This document shows positions 1 to 8,580 of a stretch of 64,000 bases of DNA, one piece after another. Position 1 is the first letter of the stretch, and each line of letters starts with the position of its first letter. Origin of the DNA: an uncultured Burkholderiaceae bacterium (GTDB lineage Bacteria; Pseudomonadota; Gammaproteobacteria; Burkholderiales; Burkholderiaceae_B); the NCBI GenBank assembly GCA_934525625.1, contig CAKSZL010000001.1, positions 387,055-451,054 on the forward strand, given 5' to 3'. Below the pieces are notes generated by a model. The model did not search any database. It was not told where the DNA came from and saw only the letters and a program-made list of their open reading frames with translations. The position numbers and the translations under genes are program-made.

Positions 1-68
1 CGGCCCGGTCTTGGACTAGCGCGCCACGGTTTTTGACCACCGGCGCAAGGCAGCACCACGAGGGCAAT

Positions 69-1022
69 ATGGAACAGATGAAAATCTGGAGCACCCGCGG
101 CTTGGCGCCAGACCGCGCGCTGTCGTTCTGGAACGAGGCCGTCTCGTCGGCGTTTCTCAAGGTGCGCACCGAACCCCGGCGCTCGGGCCAGCCTTTCCAG
201 GCGCAGCTGCAATCGCTCAGCCTGGGCTGTCTGTCCATCAACCGCTTGCATGCGCAGTCGTACCGTGTGGTCTGCAATACCGACGACAGCCGCCACGACT
301 GGGTTTTCATCAACCTGCACCAGCGCGGGCGCTGCCGATTGCGCCAGCACGGGCGCGACCAATGGACGGCCCCCGGCGACATCAGCATCAACCTGGGCAA
401 CTCGCCTTTCGTATTCGATTTCGACGACCAAGTCGCCATGACCTGCCTACGCCTGCCGCTGGCCGGCGCGGCAGCGCGCACCGGGCTGCTGCAAGACGCC
501 GCCGCCCGGCCCTTGCCCGAGGGCGCCGGCACCCGCCTGCTGACAAGCTACATAGACAGCCTGCTGCGCAACGCCGACGCCCTGCCGCCCCGGCAGGCCG
601 AACAAGCCGCCAACTGCCTGCTCGACCTGCTGGCGCTAAGCATAGACGGCGCCGACCCGCAGGAGCAGTCGGGCAGCGCCAGCGTACGCACCGCACTGTA
701 CCGGCGCGCCTGCGCTTACATCGAAACCCATCTGGGCAACCCCGAACTCGACCTCAACCACCTCAGCGCCCATCTGCGGCTGGCTCCGCGCACGCTGCAA
801 CACCTGTTCCACGCGCAGGGCACGACCTTCACCGCCTGCCTGCTGGAATACCGGCTGCTGGCGGCCGAGCGCCTGATCGCCGGGGGCGCTTGCGGGCAGC
901 TCGGGCAAGTCGCCTACGCCGTGGGGTTTTCCGACCAGTCCTACTTCAACCGGGCTTTCCGGCGCCGTTTCGACATGACGCCCGGCGAACGCCGGCTGCT
1001 GGGCCGCCCGCCCAAACCCTGA
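69..1022 (+). CDS. AraC family transcriptional regulator
   Basis: A 317-residue DNA-binding regulator. The C-terminal third (about residues 205-315) is an AraC/XylS double helix-turn-helix: it contains LSAHLRLAPRTLQHLF as the first helix-turn-helix and the family signature VAYAVGFSDQSYFNRAFRRR as the second. The N-terminal two thirds resembles the AraC-binding-like domain of regulators such as FeaR and OruR, which sense small amines or aromatic acids. I place the start at ATG 69 (MEQMKIW); the frame stays open upstream to an ATG at 33, which would add 12 unremarkable residues. The gene stands alone, reading toward the GTPase gene with about 157 bases between them, and the upstream flank is cut by the window edge, so no target operon can be named. 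The family call is secure; the ligand is unknown. Confidence 0.85.
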   Translation: MEQMKIWSTRGLAPDRALSFWNEAVSSAFLKVRTEPRRSGQPFQAQLQSLSLGCLSINRLHAQSYRVVCNTDDSRHDWVFINLHQRGRCRLRQHGRDQWTAPGDISINLGNSPFVFDFDDQVAMTCLRLPLAGAAARTGLLQDAAARPLPEGAGTRLLTSYIDSLLRNADALPPRQAEQAANCLLDLLALSIDGADPQEQSGSASVRTALYRRACAYIETHLGNPELDLNHLSAHLRLAPRTLQHLFHAQGTTFTACLLEYRLLAAERLIAGGACGQLGQVAYAVGFSDQSYFNRAFRRRFDMTPGERRLLGRPPKP

Positions 1023-1115
1023 GCCACGCGCCCGCCCCTCTTGCAAAACCCGAAAGCGCACGCCATATAAGAAGAATCGAGTGCGCCGCGCCGGCCATGC
1101 CGTCCAAGAGCAGGT

Positions 1116-1144
1116 TTGCTCTTACCGCATAGCTGTGATGTAAT
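1116..1144 (+). promoter_or_regulatory. Candidate sigma-70 promoter for the GTPase gene
   Basis: TTGCTC at 1116-1121 and TGTAAT at 1139-1144 are separated by 17 bases, about 35 bases upstream of the ATG at 1180. A short hairpin (AAGAGCA / TGCTCTT, 1106-1123) overlaps the -35. COG0523 genes are often under Zur control, but I see no convincing Zur palindrome here. Confidence 0.35.
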
Positions 1145-1179
1145 CGTGCGCTGAACAATTTTTGCCCAGGGTCACTGAC

Positions 1180-2262
1180 ATGGTTCCCGTTACGATACTG
1201 ACCGGCTTTCTTGGCGCGGGGAAAACCACCCTGCTCAAACGCATACTCAGTGAAAATCACGGCCAGAAAATCGCCGTGATCGAAAACGAATTCGGGCCCG
1301 AAAGCATCGACAACGAACTGCTGGTCCAGGAAAGCGAAGAGCAGATCATCGAGCTGAGCAACGGCTGCGTGTGCTGCACCATCCGCGGCGACCTGCTGCG
1401 CGCCCTGGAAGAACTCCGGGTCAAGCGCAACAAGGGCGAGATCAAGTTCGACCGCGTCATCATCGAGACCACCGGCATGGCCAACCCCGGCCCCGTGTGC
1501 CAGACCTTCTTCATGGATGACAACATCGCCGGCTACTACCGCCTGGACGCCGTCATCACCGTGGTCGACGCCAAGCACGGCATGGAAACCCTGGACAAAC
1601 AGGAAGAAGCGCAAAAACAGGTGGGCTTCGCCGACATCATCCTGGTTTCCAAGAAAGACCTGGTCAACGAAGCCGACTACCAGGCCCTGCGTTCGCGCCT
1701 GGTGCACATCAACCCGCGCGCCTCCATCACGCCCGTGCATTTCGGCGAAGCCGACATCGCCAAGCTGCTGGACGTCAGCGGGTTCAACCTGAACACCATC
1801 CTCGACATCGACCCCGATTTCCTGGCCAGCCAGCATCCGGACGCCGCCCACGGCCACGATCACGATCACCATGGCCACGACCACGGCCATCACGATCATG
1901 ACCACGAGGGCGAATGCGGCCCCGCCTGCGGCCACGAGCACCACCATCATCATCACCACAACGACGAGGTCGGCGCCTTCGTATTCCGCTCGAACAAGCC
2001 TTTCGACCCCGAACGCCTGGAATCCTTCCTGGGCGGCGTCGTCCAGATCTACGGTGAAGACCTCCTACGCTACAAGGGTATCCTGTACGTCAAGGGCAGC
2101 AACCGCCGCCTGCTGTTCCAGGGCGTGCACATGATGATGGGCGCGGAGCCGGGCAAGCCTTGGCTGACCCACGAAAAACCCAATACCAAGCTGGTATTCA
2201 TCGGCCGTAAACTGCCGCAAGAGATATTCACCCAAGGGCTGGAGCAATGCTTGGTCACCTGA
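1180..2262 (+). CDS. COG0523 (CobW/YjiA-like) GTPase with histidine-rich metal-binding loop
   Basis: G3E-family P-loop GTPase of the COG0523 subgroup, which are metal chaperones or insertases, often for zinc. The Walker A GFLGAGKTT lies at residues 9-17 and the diagnostic CxCC metal motif (GCVCC) at about 62-66. A stretch at about 225-265 is very rich in His with Asp and two Cys, ending in seven consecutive His. The C-terminal CobW_C domain follows (VGAFVFRSNKPFDPERL onward). I use ATG 1180 (MVPVTILTGF, 360 aa) because the P-loop is normally close to the N-terminus; an in-frame TTG at 1162 would add six residues. dksA follows after 48 bases on the same strand, and the two may be co-transcribed. 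The metal and client protein are not shown by the sequence. Confidence 0.9.
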   Translation: MVPVTILTGFLGAGKTTLLKRILSENHGQKIAVIENEFGPESIDNELLVQESEEQIIELSNGCVCCTIRGDLLRALEELRVKRNKGEIKFDRVIIETTGMANPGPVCQTFFMDDNIAGYYRLDAVITVVDAKHGMETLDKQEEAQKQVGFADIILVSKKDLVNEADYQALRSRLVHINPRASITPVHFGEADIAKLLDVSGFNLNTILDIDPDFLASQHPDAAHGHDHDHHGHDHGHHDHDHEGECGPACGHEHHHHHHHNDEVGAFVFRSNKPFDPERLESFLGGVVQIYGEDLLRYKGILYVKGSNRRLLFQGVHMMMGAEPGKPWLTHEKPNTKLVFIGRKLPQEIFTQGLEQCLVT

Positions 2263-2310
2263 CCAGCCCTTCACGAGCACTGTCTCGACCATTATGCACA
2301 GAGGTATGCC

Positions 2311-2754
2311 ATGGTAACCAAAACGTCCTCCGGTAAGAATCAAGACCGCCTGCTCACCGAGAAAGAACTACTGGCCATGCCGGAATCGGACTACATGAAC
2401 GATGCCCAGCTGGCTTTCTTCCGTGATCGCCTGCAGCAGCTCGAACAGGAAATCCTCAGCAACGCGGACACCACCACCGAAAACCTGCGCGAAACCCAGT
2501 TCGTGCCCGATCCGGCCGACCGCGCCACCATCGAGGAAGAACACGCCCTCGAACTGCGCACCCGCGACCGCGAACGCAAGCTGCTCAAGAAGGTGCAGCA
2601 GTCGCTCAAGCTCATCGACACCGGCGAATACGGCTATTGCGAAGAAACCGGCGAACCCATCGGCCTGAAGCGCCTGCTGGCCCGTCCCACGGCCACGCTG
2701 TCGCTCGAAGCGCAGGAACGCCGCGAAATGCGCCAGAAGCTGTACGGCGACTGA
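2311..2754 (+). CDS. dksA: RNA polymerase-binding transcription factor DksA, cysteine-poor type
   Basis: DksA binds the secondary channel of RNA polymerase and with ppGpp resets rRNA, ribosomal protein and amino-acid promoters. The 147-residue protein has the coiled-coil with the tip motif DPADRA (about 67-72), equivalent to the functional DxxDxA tip. In the globular zinc-finger region only the first of four canonical cysteines remains (C110); the others are T113, S131 and A134 (YCEETG ... ATLSLEAQ). This matches zinc-independent DksA proteins, which keep a Cys-Thr pair. The gene sits 48 bases after a COG0523 GTPase and ends in a strong terminator before hslV. Confidence 0.95.
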   Translation: MVTKTSSGKNQDRLLTEKELLAMPESDYMNDAQLAFFRDRLQQLEQEILSNADTTTENLRETQFVPDPADRATIEEEHALELRTRDRERKLLKKVQQSLKLIDTGEYGYCEETGEPIGLKRLLARPTATLSLEAQERREMRQKLYGD

Positions 2755-2798
2755 TCGCGCAAGCAATCCCACGCCCTGCACGGCAGGCGCATGAAGGC

Positions 2799-2826
2799 AA
2801 ACGGGCGGTCCATCCGCCCGTTTTTT
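2799..2826 (+). terminator. Rho-independent terminator after dksA
   Basis: AACGGGCGG and its complement CCGCCCGTT form a 9-bp stem with a 4-base loop, followed directly by a run of T and a second T-rich stretch. It separates dksA from hslVU. Confidence 0.9.
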
Positions 2827-2931
2827 CGTCTGTTTTTTCGTTTTCCCGCCCTGGCCGACCACCCGCCCAATCGGGGCGGTCTCTTGAACTTTCCGGCCGC
2901 GCCCCCATCTACCCCATTCTAAGGGGACCCC

Positions 2932-3465
2932 ATGGAACAATTTCACGCTACCACCATTCTTTGCGTCCGCCGCGGCGACCAAGTCGCCATCGGCGGCGAC
3001 GGCCAGGTTACGCTGGGCAACATCGTCTTCAAGGGCACGGCGCGCAAAATCCGCCGCCTGTATCACGACAAGGTGCTGGCCGGTTTCGCCGGCGCCACCG
3101 CTGACGCCTTCACGCTGCAAGAGCGCTTCGAGGCCAAACTCGAAAAGCATCAAGGCCACCTGATGCGCGCGGCGGTCGAACTGACGCGCGACTGGCGCAC
3201 CGACCGCGTGCTGCGCCGCCTGGAAGCCATGCTCATCGTGGCCGACCGCGACCACTCCCTCATTCTTAGCGGCAACGGCGACGTGCTCGAACCCGAACAC
3301 GGCATCGCCGCCATCGGCTCCGGCGGCGCCTATGCGCAAAGCGCGGCGCTGGCCCTGCTGCGCAACACCGACCTGCCTCCCACCGACATCGTCAAGAAGT
3401 CGCTCGAAATCGCGGGCGAGCTGTGCATCTACACCAACCAGAACCACGTCCTCGAAACTCTCTGA
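2932..3465 (+). CDS. hslV: ATP-dependent protease subunit HslV
   Basis: Peptidase of the HslVU (ClpQY) two-ring protease, a threonine peptidase related to proteasome beta subunits. The start [10 protein letters not shown] places the catalytic Thr in the TTI motif behind a six-residue propeptide. The conserved [10 protein letters not shown] and [15 protein letters not shown] segments are present and the length (177 aa) is normal. A GGGGA ribosome-binding site lies close upstream of ATG 2932. hslU follows after 13 bases, so the pair is an operon, as usual. Confidence 0.97.
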   Translation: MEQFHATTILCVRRGDQVAIGGDGQVTLGNIVFKGTARKIRRLYHDKVLAGFAGATADAFTLQERFEAKLEKHQGHLMRAAVELTRDWRTDRVLRRLEAMLIVADRDHSLILSGNGDVLEPEHGIAAIGSGGAYAQSAALALLRNTDLPPTDIVKKSLEIAGELCIYTNQNHVLETL

Positions 3466-3478
3466 TCCCGCCCACGCC

Positions 3479-4810
3479 ATGTCCGCTACCCAAATGACCC
3501 CCGGGGAAATCGTCTCCGAGCTCGACAAGCACATCGTCGGGCAGAACCGCGCCAAGCGCTCCGTCGCCGTCGCCCTGCGCAACCGCTGGCGCCGCCAGCA
3601 AGTGCCCGCGCCGCTGCGCAACGAAATCGTGCCCAAGAACATCCTGATGATAGGCCCGACCGGCGTCGGCAAGACCGAAATCGCCCGCCGCCTGGCGCGC
3701 CTGGCCAATGCGCCTTTCATCAAGGTGGAAGCCACCAAGTTCACCGAAGTGGGCTACGTTGGCCGAGATGTCGACACCATCATCCGCGATCTTGTCGAGA
3801 TTTCCGTCAAACAGACCCGCGAAGTCGAAATGCGCCGCGTGCGCGCGCAAGCCGAGGACGCCGCTGAAGACCGCATCCTGGACGTGCTGATTCCGCCCCC
3901 GCGCGACGCCATGGGCCAGCCCCAGCGCGCAGAAAACACCGCGCGCCAGACCTTCCGCAAGCGCCTGCGCGAAGGCCAGCTGGACGACACCGTCATCGAA
4001 ATCGAAGTCGCCCAGGCCATGCCGCAGATGGAAATCATGGCGCCTCCCGGCATGGAGGAAATGACCGAGCAGCTCAAGGGCATGTTCGCCGGCCTGGGCC
4101 GCGAAAAAACCAAGGCGCGCAAGATGACGGTAAAAGAGGCCTTCAAGCAGCTGGTCGAAGAAGAGGCCGGCCGCCGCGTCAACGAGGAAGACCTGCGCAC
4201 CGCCGCCGTGCAAAATGCCGAGCAGAACGGCATCGTGTTCCTGGACGAGATCGACAAGATCACCACGCGCCAAGAGCAATCCGCCGGCGAAGTCTCGCGC
4301 CAGGGCGTGCAGCGCGACCTGCTGCCGCTGGTCGAGGGCACCGCCGTCAACACCAAGTACGGCGTCGTGCGCACCGACCACATCCTGTTCATCGCCTCGG
4401 GCGCCTTCCACCTGTCGCGCCCGTCCGACCTGATCCCCGAACTGCAGGGGCGCTTTCCCATCCGCGTCGAGCTCGACTCACTCAGCGCCGACGACTTCGT
4501 GCGCATCCTGTGCGAAACCGACGCCGCGCTCACCAAGCAATACGAAGCCCTGCTGGCCACCGAAGACGTCAAGCTGGATTTCACCCAGGAAGGCATACGC
4601 CGCCTGGCCGAATTGGCCTACTCGGTCAACGAACGCACCGAAAACATCGGCGCGCGCCGCTTGTACACGGTCATGGAAAAGCTGCTGGAAGACCTGTCTT
4701 TCGAGGCCACGTCGCACAGCGGCAAAGCCATCACCATCGACGCCGCCTACGTGGACGAGCAACTGCAGGAAACCGCCGCCAGCGAAGATCTGGCGCGGTA
4801 TGTGCTGTAA
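3479..4810 (+). CDS. hslU: ATP-dependent protease ATPase subunit HslU
   Basis: AAA+ unfoldase (443 aa) that caps the HslV peptidase and feeds it substrates. It has Walker A GPTGVGKT (residues 59-66), Walker [11 protein letters not shown], the HslU-specific I domain between them, and the [12 protein letters not shown] sensor region. It ends in the family-typical LARYVL, whose C-terminus inserts into HslV. The start is ATG 3479 ([16 protein letters not shown]); the open frame extends further upstream but only over hslV in another frame. A terminator follows 22 bases after the stop. Confidence 0.97.
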   Translation: MSATQMTPGEIVSELDKHIVGQNRAKRSVAVALRNRWRRQQVPAPLRNEIVPKNILMIGPTGVGKTEIARRLARLANAPFIKVEATKFTEVGYVGRDVDTIIRDLVEISVKQTREVEMRRVRAQAEDAAEDRILDVLIPPPRDAMGQPQRAENTARQTFRKRLREGQLDDTVIEIEVAQAMPQMEIMAPPGMEEMTEQLKGMFAGLGREKTKARKMTVKEAFKQLVEEEAGRRVNEEDLRTAAVQNAEQNGIVFLDEIDKITTRQEQSAGEVSRQGVQRDLLPLVEGTAVNTKYGVVRTDHILFIASGAFHLSRPSDLIPELQGRFPIRVELDSLSADDFVRILCETDAALTKQYEALLATEDVKLDFTQEGIRRLAELAYSVNERTENIGARRLYTVMEKLLEDLSFEATSHSGKAITIDAAYVDEQLQETAASEDLARYVL

Positions 4811-4832
4811 ATACTAGCGACTAGCGGTGAAG

Positions 4833-4871
4833 AAAAACGCCGTATCAGGCTTGGCTTGATACGGCGTTTTT
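4833..4871 (+). terminator. Bidirectional terminator between hslU and maleate isomerase gene
   Basis: A 15-bp perfect stem (AAAAACGCCGTATCA / TGATACGGCGTTTTT) with a 9-base loop, A-rich on one side and T-rich on the other. It can stop both hslVU and the convergent minus-strand gene. Confidence 0.93.
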
Positions 4872-4889
4872 GTTTTCAGCAGACCGGCA

Positions 4890-5648
4890 TCAATACTTGC
4901 CCGACAGCAGCGCGCCGGCGTTCGCCACTTCGCGCTTCAGGCCCAGTTTGTTCAGCATCTGGTACACCGTGCTGATGGCCGCCGTGGTCACGGGCAGGCC
5001 AAGCTGGTTTTCGACTTGCTGCACCGACTGGAAGGAGGGCATTTGCACGCAGGCGGACAGCACCACGGCGTCGACACCCTTGGTGTCCAGGCGCTTGACG
5101 TGCTCGGCCGGGGACAGGGGATTCTGGCGGCCCACTTCAAGGTTGTCGGGGATTTCCAGCGACAGGGCGTCGTGCACTTCGATGCCTTCGTTCTGGATAT
5201 AGTCGACCACCAGCTGCGTCAGCGGCTTCATGTAGGGAGTCAGGATGGAGACCTTCTTGGCGCCCAGGGCCTTCAGGCCTTCGACCAGCGCGCCGGCGCT
5301 GGAGACGATGGGGGTGGGCGCATCGTTGTCGACGGTAACCTGATGCAGGCGTTTTTCGGATTCACGGTGGTAGCCCAGGCCCATGCTCATGATGGCGACC
5401 AGGCAGGCGTAGCCCATGACGTCGACGCGGGCGTCGGAGAGTTCCAGCGCGCAGCGGTCGGAATCGCGGTCCATGGCGGCCAGCTCTTCCTTGGTGACCT
5501 TCTTCATGCGCATGCGGCTGGAATGGAAGGTGAAGCGCTCTTCGAACTGGCTTTCGCGGCTGTGCAGCATCAGCGGGATCTCGGTTTCCATCGTGGTGTT
5601 GGAGCTGGGAACGATTTGGCCGATGCGGAAGGAACGGGCGTTGGACAT
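4890..5648 (-). CDS. maiA: Maleate cis-trans isomerase
   Basis: Asp/Glu racemase-superfamily enzyme converting maleate to fumarate without a cofactor, the last step of nicotinate catabolism (NicE/MaiA) and of some gentisate routes. The 252-residue product has the near-diagnostic N-terminus RIGQIVPSSNTTMETEIP, both catalytic cysteines (C82 in GYACLVA and C200 in SACVQMPS), and the GALLSGKY ending. I place the start at ATG 5648 (MSNARSFRIG) because everything upstream is unlike the family and a purine-rich GGAGACG lies just before it. It is divergent from a LysR gene, its likely regulator. No other nic genes are in the window, so its maleate source is not fixed by context. Confidence 0.92.
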   Translation of the reverse strand: MSNARSFRIGQIVPSSNTTMETEIPLMLHSRESQFEERFTFHSSRMRMKKVTKEELAAMDRDSDRCALELSDARVDVMGYACLVAIMSMGLGYHRESEKRLHQVTVDNDAPTPIVSSAGALVEGLKALGAKKVSILTPYMKPLTQLVVDYIQNEGIEVHDALSLEIPDNLEVGRQNPLSPAEHVKRLDTKGVDAVVLSACVQMPSFQSVQQVENQLGLPVTTAAISTVYQMLNKLGLKREVANAGALLSGKY

Positions 5649-5744
5649 GCGGGCGTCTCCTGGATGACTGAAGGGAAATATCGCCCCCGGCGCGGGCTGC
5701 CGCCCGTGTGGGGTACGGACAGCCGTGGCCAAAGGCGGCACAAT

Positions 5745-5790
5745 AAGCGCATCTTGCGCCATTCGCGCGTTTTGCGCCAATACGTAATTC
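5745..5790. promoter_or_regulatory. Candidate LysR operator between maleate isomerase and LysR genes
   Basis: Two direct repeats TTGCGCCA (5754-5761 and 5772-5779), 18 bases apart start to start, lie in the 221-base divergent region. LysR proteins commonly bind there. This is weak pattern evidence only. Confidence 0.3.
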
Positions 5791-5869
5791 GTCTGGCTTG
5801 CCATATTCTGGCTATCGCTTGGGAAGGCGCTAGGTACACTATGAGGTTTACACGTCCGCCTTCGCCCCC

Positions 5870-6781
5870 ATGGAACTGCGCCAACTCCGCTACTTTACCG
5901 TCCTGGCCGAAGAATTGAACTTCACGCGCGCAGCGGCGCGGCTGCACATGTCGCAGCCGCCGCTCAGCGCGCAGATCGCCCAGCTGGAAGACGAGCTGGG
6001 GGTCGCGCTGTTCCTGCGCGACAGCCGCAGGGTGCAGCTTACCGATGCGGGCGCTACCTTTCTGCGCGACGTGCGCCGCATTCAAGACCGGCTGAAAGAG
6101 GCCACCCAACGCGTACGCACCGTGCACGCCGGGCTGGCGGGACGGCTGGAAATCGGCCTGTCGGGTTCGCACTTCCTGGGGCCGCTGCCGGGCATCATCC
6201 GCAGCTTGGCCGAACGGCACCCGGACATCGACGTCGTGCTCAACGAAATGGCGCCCAACGACCAGATCGAAGCGCTGCGCGAATCGCGTATCGACCTGAG
6301 CATCTCGCGCCAGCCCGTGGAAGACGAACTGCTGTGCAGCCAGCCGCTATGGCCCGACCCCCTGGTGGTGGCGCTGCCGCCCGGCCATGCGCTGGCGCGG
6401 CGCAAGCAACTGACGCTGGACGCCCTCGCGCGCGAGCGCTTCGTCATGCTGCGGCGCGAAACCTCGCTGTTCGCCGAACAATTGCTGCAGGCCTGCGCTG
6501 CGGCGGGCTTTACGCCGGACGTCGCGCAAACGGTATCCGAAGTGCCGGCCCAACTCAGTCTGATCGCCGCCGGCCTGGGGGTAGGGCTGGTGCCGGCCTC
6601 GACCCACAACTACCAGGCCCACGCCCTGGCCTTCCGGCCGCTGGCCGGCACGCCGCTGGCCGCGGGCGTGCACGCCGTCACGCGCCAGGACAGGCGCAAA
6701 GCCGTCATCGACACTTTTGTACACTATCTGATCGACCAATCTCCGGGCATCCCTTCGGCCTGCCCGGAAAAGCAGCCCTGA
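5870..6781 (+). CDS. LysR family transcriptional regulator
   Basis: A 303-residue LysR-type regulator. The winged helix-turn-helix fills residues 1-60 (MELRQLRYFTVLAEELNFTR then MSQPPLSAQIAQLEDELG), followed by a linker helix and the periplasmic-binding-protein-like effector domain. The CatR/BenM-like N-terminus places it with regulators of aromatic-acid catabolism. It is transcribed divergently from maleate isomerase, which it probably controls, and the flavin reductase gene begins 1 base after its stop, so the two are translationally coupled. The effector is unknown; maleate or an upstream aromatic acid is a guess. Confidence 0.9.
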   Translation: MELRQLRYFTVLAEELNFTRAAARLHMSQPPLSAQIAQLEDELGVALFLRDSRRVQLTDAGATFLRDVRRIQDRLKEATQRVRTVHAGLAGRLEIGLSGSHFLGPLPGIIRSLAERHPDIDVVLNEMAPNDQIEALRESRIDLSISRQPVEDELLCSQPLWPDPLVVALPPGHALARRKQLTLDALARERFVMLRRETSLFAEQLLQACAAAGFTPDVAQTVSEVPAQLSLIAAGLGVGLVPASTHNYQAHALAFRPLAGTPLAAGVHAVTRQDRRKAVIDTFVHYLIDQSPGIPSACPEKQP

Positions 6782-6782
6782 C

Positions 6783-7310
6783 ATGAGCACTCATTCCAAA
6801 GACGTAAAGAACGAAGAAGACGCCGCCGCGCTGCGCGCCAGCTTCATCGAAGCCATGGGCGCGCATGCCTCGGCGGTCAATCTGGTCACGACGGACGGCC
6901 ACGCGGGCAAGCTGGGCCTGACCGCCAGCGCGTTCAGCTCGGTATCGGCCGACCCGCCCACGCTGCTCGTCTGCATCAACCAGCGCAACCCCTTGTGTCA
7001 TGCGGTGCAGCAGAACGGGCGCTTCGCGGTCAACGTCCTGAACGAAAACCAGGCGGACATCTCCAACCGCTTCGCCGGCCGGCCGGCCGAGGGCGAACCG
7101 TACGATTTCGAGGCCTGCGCGCACGAAGCCGGCCCCTACGGCCAGCCGCTGATCGACCAGGCCGCCTCGCGCTTCGAATGCGAAGTGCGCGAAGTCGTGC
7201 TGGTGGGCAGCCACGCCATCATCATCGGCGCGGTGCGCACGGCCCAGGCCGGCAGCCAGGGCCCGCTGGTGTATGCGCGGCGCAGCTACGGGAAGTTCGT
7301 TCCCCAATAA
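6783..7310 (+). CDS. Flavin reductase-like (HpaC-type) FMN-binding protein
   Basis: A 175-residue protein of the flavin reductase-like domain family, which supplies reduced FMN or FAD to two-component monooxygenases. Typical features are the start of the barrel (HASAVNLVTTDG), LGLTASAFSSVSADPPTLLV as the flavin-contacting segment, FAVNVLNENQ, and a late LVYARRSYGKF. It begins 1 base after the LysR stop. No oxygenase partner lies beside it; partners elsewhere in the genome are likely. Its place with maleate isomerase suggests a role in an aromatic or N-heteroaromatic hydroxylation, but this is inference. Confidence 0.85.
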   Translation: MSTHSKDVKNEEDAAALRASFIEAMGAHASAVNLVTTDGHAGKLGLTASAFSSVSADPPTLLVCINQRNPLCHAVQQNGRFAVNVLNENQADISNRFAGRPAEGEPYDFEACAHEAGPYGQPLIDQAASRFECEVREVVLVGSHAIIIGAVRTAQAGSQGPLVYARRSYGKFVPQ

Positions 7311-7315
7311 ATAAA

Positions 7316-7346
7316 GCTCCCACGGGATGCTTTTTACCTTGGGAGC
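7316..7346. terminator. Possible terminator hairpin between convergent genes
   Basis: GCTCCCA (7316-7322) pairs with TGGGAGC (7340-7346) across a T-rich 17-base loop, between the flavin reductase stop and the convergent LysR stop. There is no clean T tail, so this is tentative. Confidence 0.4.
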
Positions 7347-7363
7347 GGCGCGGCGGTAAAAAA

Positions 7364-8293
7364 TCACGGCGCGGGGTTCGCCGCCACCTCGCGGATGCAT
7401 TCCAGCGCCACCTCGACCGACTTGGGATACAACTCGTCGTTGCGCCAATAAAGAGAAACCGAGCCCACGCCGTCCAGGCGGAAAGGCAGAATGCGCAACA
7501 CCCCCAGCCGCGACAACACCATCGAGGAACGGTGCGACGCGGTGCCGATGACGTCGCTGTAATTGAGCAGCGTAATGTTGGCGATGACCGAATTGGACTC
7601 GATGTAATGATTGGGCAGGCTGCGGCCCGCCTTGGCCAGGGCGGCCTCCAGCGCCTTGCGCACCGGGGTCTGGCTGGGCCAGACTATCCAGCGGTAGCGC
7701 TCGACGTCTTCCCAGCCCACCCGGGGCAGGTCGAACAGCGGGTGGTCGGGCCGCGCCACCAGGTCGACGGGCTCCACGTACAGCACCTCGGAACGGATGT
7801 TGCCGGCGTCGGCCTCGATGGAGGCGGTGCGCCCGATGACGATGTCCAGATCGCCCCCGGCCAGCAGCCCCATCAATCTATCCATGGTGCCCTCGACCAG
7901 GTCGACGCGCAGTTCGGGCATGCGTTCGCCTATGGCCAGCACCGCGCGCGGCGCGGCTTCGGAAGCCGCCGCGCCCGAGGCGCCGATGACCACCCGGCCC
8001 GCCCCGCCGAAACGCAGCACGCTCATGTCGGCCGCCGCGCGGTCCAGCTGGGCCTCGATGCGGCGCGCGTGGGCGATCAGCACCTCGCCGTGCGTGGTCG
8101 GCATCAGGCCCCGGGCATGGCGTTCGAACAGCGGCAGGCCGATATCGCTTTCCAGGTCTTTCAGCCATTTGGACAGCGCCGGCTGCGTGGTGTGCAGCAA
8201 AGTCGCCGAATGGCTCAGATTGCGCGTCTGCGCCAGGCTGAGCAGGAATTTCAGGTTGCGCAGGCGGATGCGGTCGGTCCAGTCTGTCGTCAT
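7364..8293 (-). CDS. LysR family transcriptional regulator (GbpR-like)
   Basis: A 309-residue LysR regulator. The helix-turn-helix region (RLRNLKFLLSLAQTRNLSHS, then TTQPALSKWLKDLE) is of the type found in GbpR/CbbR-like and 3-oxoadipate-pathway regulators. The C-terminal half is a LysR_substrate domain. I use ATG 8293 (MTTDWTDRIR); the frame stays open further upstream into the repeat element but that extension is not conserved-looking. The gene is divergent from the bicupin dioxygenase operon at 8735, so it may regulate it, alongside the GntR protein that closes that operon. Confidence 0.88.
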   Translation of the reverse strand: MTTDWTDRIRLRNLKFLLSLAQTRNLSHSATLLHTTQPALSKWLKDLESDIGLPLFERHARGLMPTTHGEVLIAHARRIEAQLDRAAADMSVLRFGGAGRVVIGASGAAASEAAPRAVLAIGERMPELRVDLVEGTMDRLMGLLAGGDLDIVIGRTASIEADAGNIRSEVLYVEPVDLVARPDHPLFDLPRVGWEDVERYRWIVWPSQTPVRKALEAALAKAGRSLPNHYIESNSVIANITLLNYSDVIGTASHRSSMVLSRLGVLRILPFRLDGVGSVSLYWRNDELYPKSVEVALECIREVAANPAP

Positions 8294-8438
8294 GTGGGCG
8301 GATTTCCTTCCGATGCTCGCCGCGGGGGTGGCGCCTTGCACGGGGCGCATGCAAGCGCCCGCGGCCCCGGGCCGGCGCATGGGTACGCCCAGGGTGGCCC
8401 TAGTGTAGCGCCGCCGGGCAGCCCTGGAGACGTGCCTC

Positions 8439-8543
8439 ATTTCATTTTCAGATCGAACGAGTACGCGAAGGCGAAGCGCAGACAGTACCAACCCGTACGG
8501 CAAGCGAAGCCGACAAAGTAATCGTTCGATCTGGAAATGGAAT
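8439..8543. repeat. MITE-like element, copy A (about 105 bp, terminal inverted repeats)
   Basis: Left end 8439-8460 and right end 8522-8543 are 22-bp inverted repeats matching at 20 of 22 positions (core CAGATCGAACGA / TCGTTCGATCTG). The interior holds GTACGCGAAGGCGAAGCGCA and GGCAAGCGAAGCCGACAAAG. It is closely similar over its full length to copy B at 14741-14844, and part of it recurs at 13354-13403. It carries no plausible gene. It lies between the LysR gene and the promoter of the dioxygenase operon. Confidence 0.8.
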
Positions 8544-8580
8544 CAGACATGATCTGAATCAAAACATCTGTGGTTTTGGC

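Noticed and set aside
1086..1180. Zur box upstream of the COG0523 GTPase
   Set aside because: I searched for the usual AT-rich Zur palindrome and found only weak partial matches, not enough to list as a feature.
2368..3744. Long open frame on the minus strand across dksA, hslV and the start of hslU
   Set aside because: High-GC codon bias opens antisense frames. The product is low-complexity, and the plus-strand genes are unmistakable.
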